From NCBI RefSeq assembly GCF_013282095.1, contig NZ_BLTJ01000003.1:124001-188000 (forward strand): DNA of 64,000 bases. The letters are read 5' to 3'. Positions 53,065 to 61,595 of this stretch are shown here, piece by piece. This DNA is from Enterocloster alcoholdehydrogenati (lineage in GTDB: Bacteria; Bacillota; Clostridia; Lachnospirales; Lachnospiraceae). A model generated the notes under the pieces. That model worked only from the letters and a program-made list of their open reading frames with translations. It searched no databases and had not been told where the DNA came from. The number at the start of each line of letters is the position of its first letter. The stretch's first letter is position 1. The translations under genes and the position numbers were made by a program.

Positions 53065-53244
53065 TTAATCGCTGTAACAGACTTTCTTATGAAAGAAAGT
53101 AGCATTTACACGCCCCGCCACAGTCAGATACCCTTGCTTCTGCAATTCTGCGTTCAGTTCCCGCACAATCTGATAGGCTTTTGACTTTGATACCCGTAAT
53201 TCTGTTGCCACTTCTTCCACCGTCATAAATGATTTTTCTGCCAT
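53065..53244 (-). CDS. xis: Excisionase / HTH DNA-binding protein
   Basis: 59 residues: MAEKSFMTVEEVATELRVSK, then SKAYQIVRELNAELQKQGYL and a basic end. This is the MerR-like winged-helix fold of small excisionases. AAGGAGAGG precedes the ATG. It sits 20 bases ahead of the integrase, as in many Tn916-type modules, and should direct excision. Confidence 0.85.
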   Translation of the reverse strand: MAEKSFMTVEEVATELRVSKSKAYQIVRELNAELQKQGYLTVAGRVNATFFHKKVCYSD

Positions 53245-53567
53245 CTTTAACCTCTCCTTTCACTAAAATTTCCGCCGTTCTATCCTCCCCGTTCTGACAG
53301 GCAACCCTTTTCGGCGCTGTGCCAGTCCCTCTATATAAGGGACGCTCGTTTCCTTCTGGAAAGTCATGGCGTTTATTCGGCTCGTACGGTCATTCAGTTT
53401 TTAACTCTTTTTGTTTAATCTGTAACTGTATGATACTAAATAAATTCCGTTAAGTCAAGTGGTTTGCAGAAAAATCTTAACTTTTTTTATTTAAGTTTCA
53501 CTTGCTATTCCTATTTCATCATGTTATACTAACTTCAACAGAAATGTTTAGTATCGGAGGTTTTATT
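53245..53567. promoter_or_regulatory. Divergent control region between xis and the repressor
   Basis: No gene. Minus promoter: TTGACT (53458-53453), 17 bp, TATCAT (53435-53430). Plus promoter: TTGCTA (53502-53507), 17 bp, TATACT (53525-53530). Between them TTAAGT/ACTTAA-like and CAAGTG/CACTTG repeats are candidate repressor sites. A GTCCCT/AGGGAC hairpin (53325-53343) lies in the xis leader. Confidence 0.6.
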
Positions 53568-54095
53568 ATGGCAATCGGCAAAAGAATCCGCTTTTTTCGC
53601 AATCGGAAAGGCATGACACAGAAACAGTTAGGCGAACTCCTCGGTTTTCTGGGAAAGACCTCTGATGTCCGTATGGCACAGTACGAATCAGAATCCAGAA
53701 CACCGAAGCAAGACCTTGTAAAAGAAATGGCACATCTCCTTGATGTAAGCCCTCGTGCAATCACTGTGCCGGAAATAGACAGTTACATCGGGCTTATGCA
53801 CACGCTTTTTGCGTTGGAAGATATGTATGGCTTGAAAATCGGAGAGATTGACGGGGAAGTGTGTCTGCGGTTAGATAAATTCGCCGGAACAACCTACACC
53901 ACTATGTTTGATATGTTCCATGCATGGCAGAAACAGGCTGCCCGTATGGAGCAAGGAGAGATAACCAAAGAAGAATACGACCAGTGGCGGTACAAATATC
54001 CCGAATTAGATACCTCAAAACAATGGAGAAAGGTAGTTCCCTCACAAGGACTAAGCGACCTTATCTTACAGGATTTGAAACCCGAATCCGACTAA
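53568..54095 (+). CDS. XRE family regulator of the element
   Basis: 175 residues: N-terminal HTH (IGKRIRFFRNRKGMTQKQLGELLG, RMAQYESESRTPKQDLVKEMAHLLDVSPRAI) and a C-terminal domain rich in aromatic residues (FDMFHAWQKQAARM, EEYDQWRYKYP) seen in element-borne regulators. Opposite to xis-int with promoters facing apart, so it probably represses excision. CGGAGG precedes the ATG; a strong terminator follows. Confidence 0.85.
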   Translation: MAIGKRIRFFRNRKGMTQKQLGELLGFLGKTSDVRMAQYESESRTPKQDLVKEMAHLLDVSPRAITVPEIDSYIGLMHTLFALEDMYGLKIGEIDGEVCLRLDKFAGTTYTTMFDMFHAWQKQAARMEQGEITKEEYDQWRYKYPELDTSKQWRKVVPSQGLSDLILQDLKPESD

Positions 54096-54106
54096 TTTTT
54101 AATGCA

Positions 54107-54158
54107 AAAAACCTTACCGACTTTCAGCTTAAAATGCTTGAAAATCAGTAAGGTTTTC
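54107..54158 (+). terminator. Terminator of the XRE gene
   Basis: AAAACCTTAC / GTAAGGTTTT perfect 10-bp outer stem with an inner TTTCA / TGAAA helix, followed by CTTATG; the arm itself ends in TTTT. Confidence 0.8.
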
Positions 54159-54199
54159 TTATGATATTGAAGTATTTTATTCGATGAATAATGCAATAA

Positions 54200-54218
54200 T
54201 GTTGCCAAATTGTTGCCA
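54200..54218 (+). repeat. Right integrase arm-type repeats
   Basis: TGTTGCCA at 54200 and 54211, same orientation and 11-bp spacing as the pair near the left end; about 32 bp inside the right core. Confidence 0.65.
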
Positions 54219-54249
54219 GATATTAAACAATTTTGCTTGGAACCCGCAT

Positions 54250-54289
54250 AAATAAAGGCTTTCTAAAGGTCATTTCATCACTCAAACTC
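54250..54289. other. Right attachment core inside the guaA 3' end
   Basis: AAATAAAGGCTTT, 19 bases, TCAAACTC. The right block lies on the last guaA codons (Glu-Phe-Glu), so insertion leaves the gene intact. Confidence 0.7.
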
Positions 54290-55819
54290 AATCGTAGCCG
54301 GCGGCTTCCCCGTGCAGTCATACAACACCCGGTTAACCCCCTTCACCTCATTCACAATCCTGCTGGTTACCTTCCCCAGCACCTCCCACGGAATCTGGGC
54401 GGACTCTGCGGTCATGAAATCGGAGGTGAGCACAGCACGGAGGGCAATGGCGTAATCGTAGGTTCTTTCATCGCCCATGCAGCCTACAGAACGCATATTG
54501 GTCAGGGCGGCAAAGTACTGTCCGAGGTTTTTGTCCACACCGGCTTTTGCAATTTCTTCGCGGTAGATCGCATCAGCATCCTGTACGATCCGCACCTTGT
54601 CAGCTGTTACTTCGCCGATGATGCGCACACCCAGGCCAGGGCCGGGGAATGGCTGACGGAATACCAGATATTCGGGGATGCCAAGTTCCAGACCAGCTTT
54701 GCGCACCTCGTCCTTAAAGAGCAGTCTTAAAGGCTCTACCAGTTCCTTGAAATCTACGTGCTCCGGGAGGCCGCCTACATTGTGGTGGGACTTGATCACT
54801 GCGGATTTTCCAAGGCCGGATTCGATGACATCGGGGTAAATGGTTCCCTGAACCAGATAGTCTACGGCGCCGATTTTTTTCGCTTCTTCCTCAAATACGC
54901 GGATAAATTCTTCGCCGATAATCTTGCGCTTTTTCTCAGGATCTTCTACACCCTTTAATTTCTCATAGAAACGCTCCTGAGCGTTTACGCGGATGAAGTT
55001 CAAGTCGTAGTGGCCTTCCGGGCCGAATACGGCCTCTACCTCGTCGCCCTCATTTTTACGAAGCAGACCATGGTCTACAAATACGCAGGTCAGCTGCTTG
55101 CCAATGGCCTTGGAAAGCATAACGGCAGCAACAGAAGAGTCGACGCCGCCGGACAGAGCACAGAGCACCTTGCCGGAACCGATTTTTTCACGCAGGGCCT
55201 TGATGGTTGTATCTACAAAGGAATCCATTTTCCAGTCACCGGAGCAGCCGCAGACATTGTATACAAAGTTGGACAGCATCCTGGTTCCTTCCTTGGTGTG
55301 CACTACCTCAGGATGGAACTGAACAGCATAGAAATTCTTCTCGGCACATTCCATACCGGCTACGGGGCAGGACTCTGTGCGGGCGGTGATGGAAAAACCG
55401 GCGGGAACCTCTGCAATATATACGCCGTGGCTCATCCAGCAAACTGTCTTTGGAGACACGCCGTCAAACAGCTTGGAGGAGGTATCTACGTCCACCTCAG
55501 TGTGGCCGTATTCGCTTACGACCGCCTTCTTTACAACACCGTCTAACAGATAGCTCATCAGCTGAGCGCCATAGCAGATTCCCAGAACCGGAATGCCCAG
55601 TTCAAAGATCTCTTTGGAACAGCGCGGAGCGCCGTCCTCAAATACCACATCAGGACCGCCGGTGAAAATGATGCCCTTGGGGTTCATCTGGCGGATCTTG
55701 TCCAAACTCATGTTGTAGGGGTGTACTTCGCAGTATACATTGCATTCACGGACACGGCGGGCAATCAGCTGGTTATACTGGCCACCAAAGTCCAAAACAA
55801 TAATCATCTCTCTATCCAT
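54278..55819 (-). CDS. guaA: GMP synthase (glutamine-hydrolysing)
   Basis: 513 residues, normal length: class I glutamine amidotransferase domain with GICYGAQL (nucleophile Cys) and the HPE at residues near 178, ATP pyrophosphatase loop SGGVDSS, and C-terminal dimer domain [25 protein letters not shown], ending PATIEFE. Converts XMP to GMP. It is the integration target of the element; its reading frame is preserved. AGGAG lies ahead of the ATG. Confidence 0.97.
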   Translation of the reverse strand: MDREMIIVLDFGGQYNQLIARRVRECNVYCEVHPYNMSLDKIRQMNPKGIIFTGGPDVVFEDGAPRCSKEIFELGIPVLGICYGAQLMSYLLDGVVKKAVVSEYGHTEVDVDTSSKLFDGVSPKTVCWMSHGVYIAEVPAGFSITARTESCPVAGMECAEKNFYAVQFHPEVVHTKEGTRMLSNFVYNVCGCSGDWKMDSFVDTTIKALREKIGSGKVLCALSGGVDSSVAAVMLSKAIGKQLTCVFVDHGLLRKNEGDEVEAVFGPEGHYDLNFIRVNAQERFYEKLKGVEDPEKKRKIIGEEFIRVFEEEAKKIGAVDYLVQGTIYPDVIESGLGKSAVIKSHHNVGGLPEHVDFKELVEPLRLLFKDEVRKAGLELGIPEYLVFRQPFPGPGLGVRIIGEVTADKVRIVQDADAIYREEIAKAGVDKNLGQYFAALTNMRSVGCMGDERTYDYAIALRAVLTSDFMTAESAQIPWEVLGKVTSRIVNEVKGVNRVLYDCTGKPPATIEFE

Positions 55820-55859
55820 GAGATATTCTCCTCCATTTTCATTTCCTTATAAATTGAAA

Positions 55860-55937
55860 GAGATTGTACAGCGAAAGTACAATCTCCTTTTATCTTTGGT
55901 ACGAATCCATTATAAAGGATGAAAAGCCAAATATCAA
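55860..55937 (-). promoter_or_regulatory. guaA promoter and leader hairpin
   Basis: Minus strand -35 TTGATA (55937-55932), 17 bp, -10 TATAAT (55914-55909). The leader then forms a perfect 10-bp stem GAGATTGTAC / GTACAATCTC (55860-55886) before the ribosome site. No purine riboswitch sequence is present. Confidence 0.75.
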
Positions 55938-55988
55938 GATATTTCGACAAGTTTTTGGCGTTTTTTAATGCTGTGGATTCCCCCCTTA

Positions 55989-56017
55989 TTGACATCCCAC
56001 GCCGTGCTTGTTAAAAT
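55989..56017 (+). promoter_or_regulatory. Strong plus-strand promoter upstream of the GGDEF-EAL gene
   Basis: TTGACA (55989-55994), 17-bp spacer, TAAAAT (56012-56017). It faces away from guaA and drives the short terminated RNA that follows. Confidence 0.7.
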
Positions 56018-56023
56018 GTAGAT

Positions 56024-56106
56024 ACAAATCAAGTTTACCGCTGACTGATATACAAAGTGGTTGGGCCGGACCGTTAGTCCTTTGCCGCATGGCGAGGGAC
56101 TTTTTT
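56024..56106 (+). ncRNA. Candidate short RNA with intrinsic terminator
   Basis: About 83 bases from the promoter to a terminator: stem AGTCCTTTGCC / GGCGAGGGACT (with G-T pairs) and six T at 56101-56106. An inner ACCGCT / AGTGGT helix and a GGGCCGGACC segment precede it. It may be a standalone small RNA or a terminating leader of the phosphodiesterase gene 150 bases on. It fits no riboswitch class I recognise. Confidence 0.5.
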
Positions 56107-56149
56107 CATGAGCAGGGCACTCAGATGAAGCGTGGCTGCCTTAAACGCT

Positions 56150-56207
56150 CCGGGATATTCCATATAACTTTTGGTTCCTTAATTTAATGTGTCTTCAGGA
56201 ATCCCGG
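56150..56207 (+). other. Stem-loop in the GGDEF-EAL leader
   Basis: CCGGGATATTCC pairs with GGAATCCCGG across a 36-base loop (one bulge). No T run; probable leader structure. The rest of the gap holds nothing else visible. Confidence 0.4.
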
Positions 56208-56257
56208 TTATTATCAGTTAAAAATAAAAATTATACATAACGATTCAGGAGACAAAT

Positions 56258-57730
56258 ATGGAGTTTCAAAAACGACAAAAAATGTGGTGGGGAGTTTTTT
56301 ACTCTTTTTGTAGCTTTTGTCTGTGCTTATTATGCGCATACTTTTATCTGGTCAGCCGATCCCATAGACTGGATCCGCTGGAAACAGCCATACCGCTGTT
56401 CTTTTTTGTGCTGGCATTTATGGGAGGATTTGGAACATTAAAATATAAGGTACTGGAGCTTTCAAACTGCTATATCGATCCGGTGACGGGCGGATCAAAT
56501 GAGTTTCTGTTTCAGCAGGAATTTCAAAAACGAACGGCCCAGAAAGGGGAGTTTTTTGCTTTTCTGTATATAAACATTAAAAAATTCAGCCTGATCAATT
56601 CAGAATATGGCTGGGCTGCAGGCGATCACATTTTAAAGAGTGTCTATACGGCTTTTAAGGAAAAGCTGCTGCCGGGAGAGTCTATTGCCAGAGTGAATAC
56701 AGATACGTATTATCTGCTTTTAAGGATAAAGGATGAGGAAGCGCTTAAGGCCCGGATCTATGAACTGGATGACGCCGTATATTTTCTGGAGCATCTGAAG
56801 ATTGACCGGAAATTATTTCTCTCTATTGGGGCTTACATTTTAAAAGATGCTTCTGAGATCTATGCAGATGCGGTGGACCGGGCGAATTTCTGTCGGACTC
56901 ACAGCGCCGATGCCTCTGACCGGAATTCTCATTTTGAGGTGTACAACCATACGATTCATGATAAGAGAGAGTATCACAAAAAACTTTTGGAGATGGCGCA
57001 GCCTGCGCTGGAAAAGAAGCATTTTAAAATGTTTCTCCAGCCCAAATATGAGCTTGAGCACGAGACGCTGGCCGGTGCTGAGGCACTGGTCCGCTGGCAG
57101 GATCCAGAGGAAGGGATGATGCCAGTGTATGAGTTTGTTCCTCTTTTTGAAAAGAACGGATTTATGCGGCAGATTGATTACTTTATTTTTGAGTCGGCGT
57201 TGGAGCTGATCGAAAAATGGATGGACGAGGGGATCGAGCCGTTGAAGATCTCTGTAAATCTTTCAAAATCCCATTTTTCTGCAAATAACTTTTTTGAGGA
57301 GCGAGTGCTCCCTATCTTTGAACGGCACCGGGTTCCCCGCCAATACATAGAATTTGAAATTTCTGAAAGTATTATGCTGGACAATTCAGGCAGTCTGATC
57401 AAGTTTGTCCGCAGCCTGAGAGAACAGGGCTTTGAATGTTCCATGGATGATTTCGGCAGCGGTTATTCTTCTTTAAATATGCTGAAAAGCCTTCCCGTAT
57501 CCACCATAAAGCTGGATCAGAAGCTGTTCAGTGAGGAGGAAAAGGAACGCGGAAAGATTGTCAGCCGCGGAATCATCCAGATCGCCCGGCAGCTGGATAT
57601 GAAGGTAGTGGCCGAGGGTGTAGAAACCAGAGAATACGTGGATTTCCTGAAGGAGCAGAAGTGCGATATGATTCAGGGATATTATTTTGGACGTCCTATG
57701 CCGGTGGATGAGTTTTGTAAACGGATGTAG
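56258..57730 (+). CDS. Membrane c-di-GMP phosphodiesterase with degenerate GGDEF domain
   Basis: 490 residues: two membrane helices (about 10-32 and 44-62), a GGDEF-fold domain whose signature reads VNTDTYY and is therefore inactive as a cyclase, then an EAL domain with all catalytic motifs: EALVRW, NLSKSHF, FEISES, MDDFGSGYSSL, KLDQKLF, AEGVET, QGYYFGRP. It should degrade c-di-GMP at the membrane, possibly with GTP sensing by the GGDEF domain. AGGAGA precedes the ATG. Confidence 0.9.
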   Translation: MEFQKRQKMWWGVFYSFCSFCLCLLCAYFYLVSRSHRLDPLETAIPLFFFVLAFMGGFGTLKYKVLELSNCYIDPVTGGSNEFLFQQEFQKRTAQKGEFFAFLYINIKKFSLINSEYGWAAGDHILKSVYTAFKEKLLPGESIARVNTDTYYLLLRIKDEEALKARIYELDDAVYFLEHLKIDRKLFLSIGAYILKDASEIYADAVDRANFCRTHSADASDRNSHFEVYNHTIHDKREYHKKLLEMAQPALEKKHFKMFLQPKYELEHETLAGAEALVRWQDPEEGMMPVYEFVPLFEKNGFMRQIDYFIFESALELIEKWMDEGIEPLKISVNLSKSHFSANNFFEERVLPIFERHRVPRQYIEFEISESIMLDNSGSLIKFVRSLREQGFECSMDDFGSGYSSLNMLKSLPVSTIKLDQKLFSEEEKERGKIVSRGIIQIARQLDMKVVAEGVETREYVDFLKEQKCDMIQGYYFGRPMPVDEFCKRM

Positions 57731-57736
57731 GCTTTT

Positions 57737-57764
57737 CCCTCGCTGTCAGGCGGGGGATTTTTTT
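57737..57764 (+). terminator. Terminator of the GGDEF-EAL gene
   Basis: CCCTCGC / GCGGGGG stem (one G-T pair), 6-base loop, followed by ATTTTTTT. Confidence 0.85.
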
Positions 57765-57904
57765 CGTGATTCAAAATTAAGTTTAAGATCATACATAAGT
57801 AATACTTATCCAATACCACTGAAATCCGAATGGTTCTTTTGAGAGAGATTCACTATGATATAGGTATCACAAAAGGAACAAAGCCGGAAAGAGAGGAATG
57901 GAAC

Positions 57905-58746
57905 ATGAGAGATCAAACCAAGGAAGTTGTACTGTGGGCTGGTGCAGGGCAGATCGGTATGGCGATCGCCCGCAGGATTGGACACGGAAAGAAGCTTGTG
58001 GTTGGAGATAAGAAGCTGGAAAATGCCCGCAATATTGCCCGGATTATGAATGAGGCGGGGTTTGATGTGACGCCGGTAGAAATGGATTTATCCTCCAGAG
58101 CCTCCATCTTAAACCTGATTGCAGAGGGAAAAAAGCATGGGGAAATTAAGATGCTGATCAACAGTGCGGGCGTCTCACCAAGTCAGGCCCCGGTTGAAGC
58201 GATACTGAAGGTTGATCTTTATGGGACTGCGGTTTTACTGGAGGAAGTAGGAAGGGTAATTGGCGTGGGAGGAACAGGGGTTACGATTTCCAGTCAGTCG
58301 GCACACCGGATGCCTGCGTTAAGCCCCAAAGAGGACGAATTACTTGCGGCGACGCCTGCAGAGGAATTATTATCCCTTCCGCTGCTGCAGAAGGAAAACA
58401 TAAAAGTACGCTTCATGCGTATCAGCTGGCAAAGCGCTGCAATGAAAAACGGGTTATGGCGGAAGCTTTGAAATGGGGAGAAAGGGGAGCGCGGATCAAC
58501 TCTATTTCTCCGGGAATCGTGGTAACTCCATTAGCACTAGATGAACTGAATGGGCCGAGAGGGGATTTTTATAAAAATATGTTTGCGAAATGCCCAGCAG
58601 GCCGTCCCGGAACGGCAGATGAGATTGCCAATGTGGCAGAACTTTTGATGAGTGAAAAAGGTGCGTTTATTACAGGAACGGATTTCCTGATAGATGGCGG
58701 AGCTACGGCTTCTTATTTTTACGGCCCGTTACAACCGGAAACATAA
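57905..58746 (+). pseudogene. Short-chain dehydrogenase with a frameshift
   Basis: The first part (MRDQTKEVVLWAGAGQIGMA, Rossmann; LINSAGVSPSQAP; TISSQSAH) runs in one frame to a stop at 58471. The catalytic YQLAK and the C-terminal half (AEALKWGERGARINSISPGIV to IDGGATASYFYG) are in another frame, taken up at about 58413 with HAYQLAK. One missing base near TTCATG explains it. The whole would be a 280-residue NAD(P)-dependent SDR. As written the active site is lost, unless the break is a sequencing error. Confidence 0.8.
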
Positions 58747-58800
58747 GAGGAAATTTACAGCGGTATAAAGGATAAACGGATAAAATGGAGGAGAACGGGG

Positions 58801-59250
58801 CATGGGAACAGTAAGAAATGTTATGGAAGTGCGAAGATTGCAGACCTGATGCCGGAATATGAGGCTTGTCATGGTTTTCTGAATATGCTGGATGCCTCAA
58901 TGGGGCTGGCTCCTGGAGATCCGGTGCGGATGGCGTATATTACCAGTTATACCTCCAGAGCGTCCAGAAAAACCGTATTAGACTTTTTGGAGCCCTCCTA
59001 TGGTATCATAATGCCGGAAAAACACATAAAAAGCGGAATTTCATGGAGAAATGCCTGCAGGATTTCAGGCCAGGGAGCAAAAAACGGCGGATTTCCAGAA
59101 TGAATGGAAAAGCGTTTCTGCTGGCGGGGATTGCGCCGGCGTTTATGGAGGAGAGGTTTTTATTCTGCAGAGAATATTCAGCTATATGTTTCTCCAAACG
59201 TTCTTTGTATTTTTGATTTCGGAAAACCGCATAAAAATAGAAAAACTAAT
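58801..59250 (+). pseudogene. Decayed gene remnant
   Basis: Coding-like sequence in changing frames: from 58801 a start behind AGGAG (MGTVRNVMEV) that soon stops, then a better frame with KIADLMPEYEACHGFLNMLD and VRMAYITSYTSRASRK up to 59103, then GIAPAFMEERFLFC in another frame. The parts seem to belong to one broken gene between the SDR and CMD genes. The family is not recognised. Confidence 0.45.
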
Positions 59251-59269
59251 ATAAAGGAGTGAACAAAAT

Positions 59270-60034
59270 ATGGCAATTACAGAGTTTGCTAAAAAGTATC
59301 ATGAAAAAATGTTTCCGGGGTATGTATCCGAATTTCTAAGGACGGATCCGGAGTTTACGGAGCGCTTTGACAACTTTGCCTTTGACGAGGTGATCAACAG
59401 CTGCAGTCTGGATGACCGTACCCGTATGACGGCCATTCTTGCCGTGCTGTTGGGCTGTCAGGGCATAGACGAGTTTAAGGTTATGCTGCCGGCGGCTCTG
59501 AATTTAGGAGTTACGCCGGTGGAAGCAAAGGAGATTGTTTACCAGGCGGCGGCATATCTGGGAATTGGGAGAGTGTTCCCCTTTCTTAAGGGGACCAATG
59601 AGGTATTTGCTGCGAGAGGAATTACGCTGCCTTTAGAGGGGCAGGAAACGACAACCATGGAGAACAGGCTGGAAAAAGGGATTCAGGCCCAGGTGGACAT
59701 TTTTGGAGAGCATATGAGGGAGTTTTATAAATCAGGTCCGGAGGAGAGCAGACATATTAACCGCTGGCTGGCAGATAACTGCTTTGGAGACTGGTATACC
59801 AGAACCGGCCTGGACTACAGGCAGAGGGAGATGATTACCTTTTGTTTTTTGGCAGCCCAGGGGGGATGCGAGCCTCAGCTTATCAGTCACGCGGCAGCGA
59901 ATATGAAAATGGGAAATGATAAGGAATTTTTGATTCAGATTATTTCCCAGTGCCTGCCCTTTATCGGCTATCCCCGCAGCCTGAATGCGCTTTCCTGCGT
60001 AAATAAAGCGGCAGATAAAACAAGAAGGGGATGA
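59270..60034 (+). CDS. Carboxymuconolactone decarboxylase (CMD/AhpD-like) protein
   Basis: 254 residues made of two CMD-type helical halves: LDDRTRMTAILAVLLGCQGIDEFKVMLPAALNLGVTPVEAKEIVYQAAAYLG and a second copy beginning LDYRQREMITFCFLAAQGGCEPQL. The CxxC thiol pair of AhpD is not present; each half has one cysteine in the GGC/LGC position. Such fused proteins often stand in redox operons with flavodoxins and SDRs, as here. AAAGGAG precedes the ATG. Confidence 0.82.
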   Translation: MAITEFAKKYHEKMFPGYVSEFLRTDPEFTERFDNFAFDEVINSCSLDDRTRMTAILAVLLGCQGIDEFKVMLPAALNLGVTPVEAKEIVYQAAAYLGIGRVFPFLKGTNEVFAARGITLPLEGQETTTMENRLEKGIQAQVDIFGEHMREFYKSGPEESRHINRWLADNCFGDWYTRTGLDYRQREMITFCFLAAQGGCEPQLISHAAANMKMGNDKEFLIQIISQCLPFIGYPRSLNALSCVNKAADKTRRG

Positions 60035-60038
60035 GAAA

Positions 60039-60563
60039 ATGGCAAATATCTTAACGGTATATTACTCCAGAAAGGGACAAAATTACTGGGGCGGAAGCAT
60101 CAAAAATCTGGAAAAAGGAAATACGGAAATTTTAGCGGAGGCAATTCAGGCAGCTGTGGGTGGCGATATTTTTGAAGTGGACACAGTGAAGCCCTATGCA
60201 GAGGACTATCATACCTGCACAGAGGAAGCGGCTACTGAATTGAAGGCAAATGCCAGACCCAGGCTGAAAGCCTATATGGAGAGCCTGGATTCCTATGATA
60301 CGATTTTTGTAGGATTTCCCAACTGGTGGGGAACCATGCCCATGCCTGTGTTTTCCTTCCTGGAGAGGTATGATCTCAACGGAAAGAGGATTATTCCATT
60401 CTGCACCAATGAAGGAAGCGGAATGGGAAGAAGCGAGAGGGATTTAAAGTCCATCTGTACGGGAGCAAGGGTCGAAAAGGGACTTGCAGTCCGTGGAACG
60501 GAATGCCCGTCTTTTGGAAGAAAAGCAGCCGATTGGGCGCGTAGGATGACAGACAAAAACTGA
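60039..60563 (+). CDS. Flavodoxin
   Basis: 174 residues. LTVYYSRKGQNYWGG with GNTEILAEAI forms the FMN phosphate loop, YDTIFVGFPNWWGTMPMPVFSFLE the isoalloxazine-contacting WWGTMP segment. Single-electron carrier or NAD(P)H-dependent flavoprotein. The start is 4 bases after the CMD gene, so both are one operon. Confidence 0.9.
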   Translation: MANILTVYYSRKGQNYWGGSIKNLEKGNTEILAEAIQAAVGGDIFEVDTVKPYAEDYHTCTEEAATELKANARPRLKAYMESLDSYDTIFVGFPNWWGTMPMPVFSFLERYDLNGKRIIPFCTNEGSGMGRSERDLKSICTGARVEKGLAVRGTECPSFGRKAADWARRMTDKN

Positions 60564-60583
60564 CAGGCTGTGTGGTAACTGGG

Positions 60584-60611
60584 TTGCAGATGCAGCTTTC
60601 CGTGATAAAAT
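60584..60611 (+). promoter_or_regulatory. Possible promoter of the second LysR gene
   Basis: TTGCAG (60584-60589), 16-bp spacer, TAAAAT (60606-60611) in the short gap after the flavodoxin gene. Confidence 0.4.
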
Positions 60612-60643
60612 GGTTGTAAAGAAAGAGGAAAGGCGGTGGCATT

Positions 60644-61570
60644 ATGCTGCTCAGGCAGATGCAGTATTTCGTATCCGTCGTAAACACCAACAGTTTTACG
60701 GAAGCGGCAGAGCAGATGTACATTTCACAGTCAGCGATCTCTCAGCAGATGCGGGCGTTGGAAGATGAATTGGGAGTGGAACTGATCCATCGGGAAAAAC
60801 GAAGGTTCTCCCTGACACCAGCAGGGGAGTATTTTTACAGGAACAGTCTCAGGGTTTTAGATGAGGTGGAACGGCTGAAACGGGAAACCATTCAAATTGG
60901 AACGTATGATGACACCCGGCTTCGTGTCGGTTATCTGCGCTGTTATGGCGGGAAGGAACTTCATCAGGTCATTGCTGCGTTTTCAGAAAAATACCCGGAG
61001 GTATCTCTGGAAATTGTTCATGGCAATCATGAAGATCTGTATGATCTGCTGCGTTTCGGCAGTGTGGATATGGTATTAAACGACCAGCGCAGGGCGTTTT
61101 CCGATGCCTATGTCAATTTTGAACTGGTAAAAAGCCAGTGTTTTATTGAAATATCGGGGAAAAGCGCCTTGAGTCGGCTGGAATATGTAACTCTTGAAGA
61201 GCTTCGCAATATTCCTTGTATTCTGGTGGCTTCTAAGGAACAGCAGGAAAATGAAAGCGAATATTATCACAATACACTGGGATTTGGCGGCAGTTTCCTG
61301 TTTGCCGAGAGTCTGGAGGAAGGCAGACTGATGGTTGCAGGAAACAGGGGCTTTATGCCTGTGGAGGGAATCCGCCAGGATCCGAATCTGGGAGTGACCT
61401 TTCAGCGCCTTCCTCTTTTTCAGAACGGAGAGCCGGTTGTTCGGAATTACTGTGCCTTCTGGAAAAAGGAGAGAGGCGGCTATTATGTGGAAGAGTTTGC
61501 AGATATGCTGCGTCAGGAATTTGCTGCAAAGCAAAAGCGTCTGCGGAGGCCAGGCGATTCCCGTTTTTAA
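60644..61570 (+). CDS. LysR family transcriptional regulator
   Basis: 308 residues: HTH MQYFVSVVNTNSFTEAAEQMYISQSAISQQMRALEDELG, then the type 2 periplasmic-binding-fold sensor (LRVGYLRCYGGKELHQVIAAF). It lies between the flavodoxin and aldo/keto reductase genes on the same strand and is the probable regulator of this redox cluster. The effector is unknown. Confidence 0.9.
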   Translation: MLLRQMQYFVSVVNTNSFTEAAEQMYISQSAISQQMRALEDELGVELIHREKRRFSLTPAGEYFYRNSLRVLDEVERLKRETIQIGTYDDTRLRVGYLRCYGGKELHQVIAAFSEKYPEVSLEIVHGNHEDLYDLLRFGSVDMVLNDQRRAFSDAYVNFELVKSQCFIEISGKSALSRLEYVTLEELRNIPCILVASKEQQENESEYYHNTLGFGGSFLFAESLEEGRLMVAGNRGFMPVEGIRQDPNLGVTFQRLPLFQNGEPVVRNYCAFWKKERGGYYVEEFADMLRQEFAAKQKRLRRPGDSRF

Positions 61571-61595
61571 ATGGTTAAGACAGAAGGAGGTTTAT

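Larger units (their letters stand above)
43490..54289. mobile_element. Integrative mobilizable element in guaA with restriction cargo
   Basis: About 10.8 kb between two matching core sites. Carries tyrosine integrase, excisionase, XRE repressor, MobC-like and RepA-like proteins, MobV relaxase and probable oriT, but no type IV secretion genes, so it would need a helper for transfer. Cargo is a four-gene restriction operon. The cargo half is markedly AT-rich relative to the chromosome, while the mobility half is closer to average, which suggests modular assembly. Confidence 0.82.

Noticed and set aside
55820-55990. Purine riboswitch in front of guaA
   Set aside because: The leader holds only a simple hairpin; the conserved purine aptamer blocks are missing.
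56024-56257. c-di-GMP riboswitch ahead of the GGDEF-EAL gene
   Set aside because: Tempting by context, but the GEMM core sequences and tetraloop receptor are not visible.
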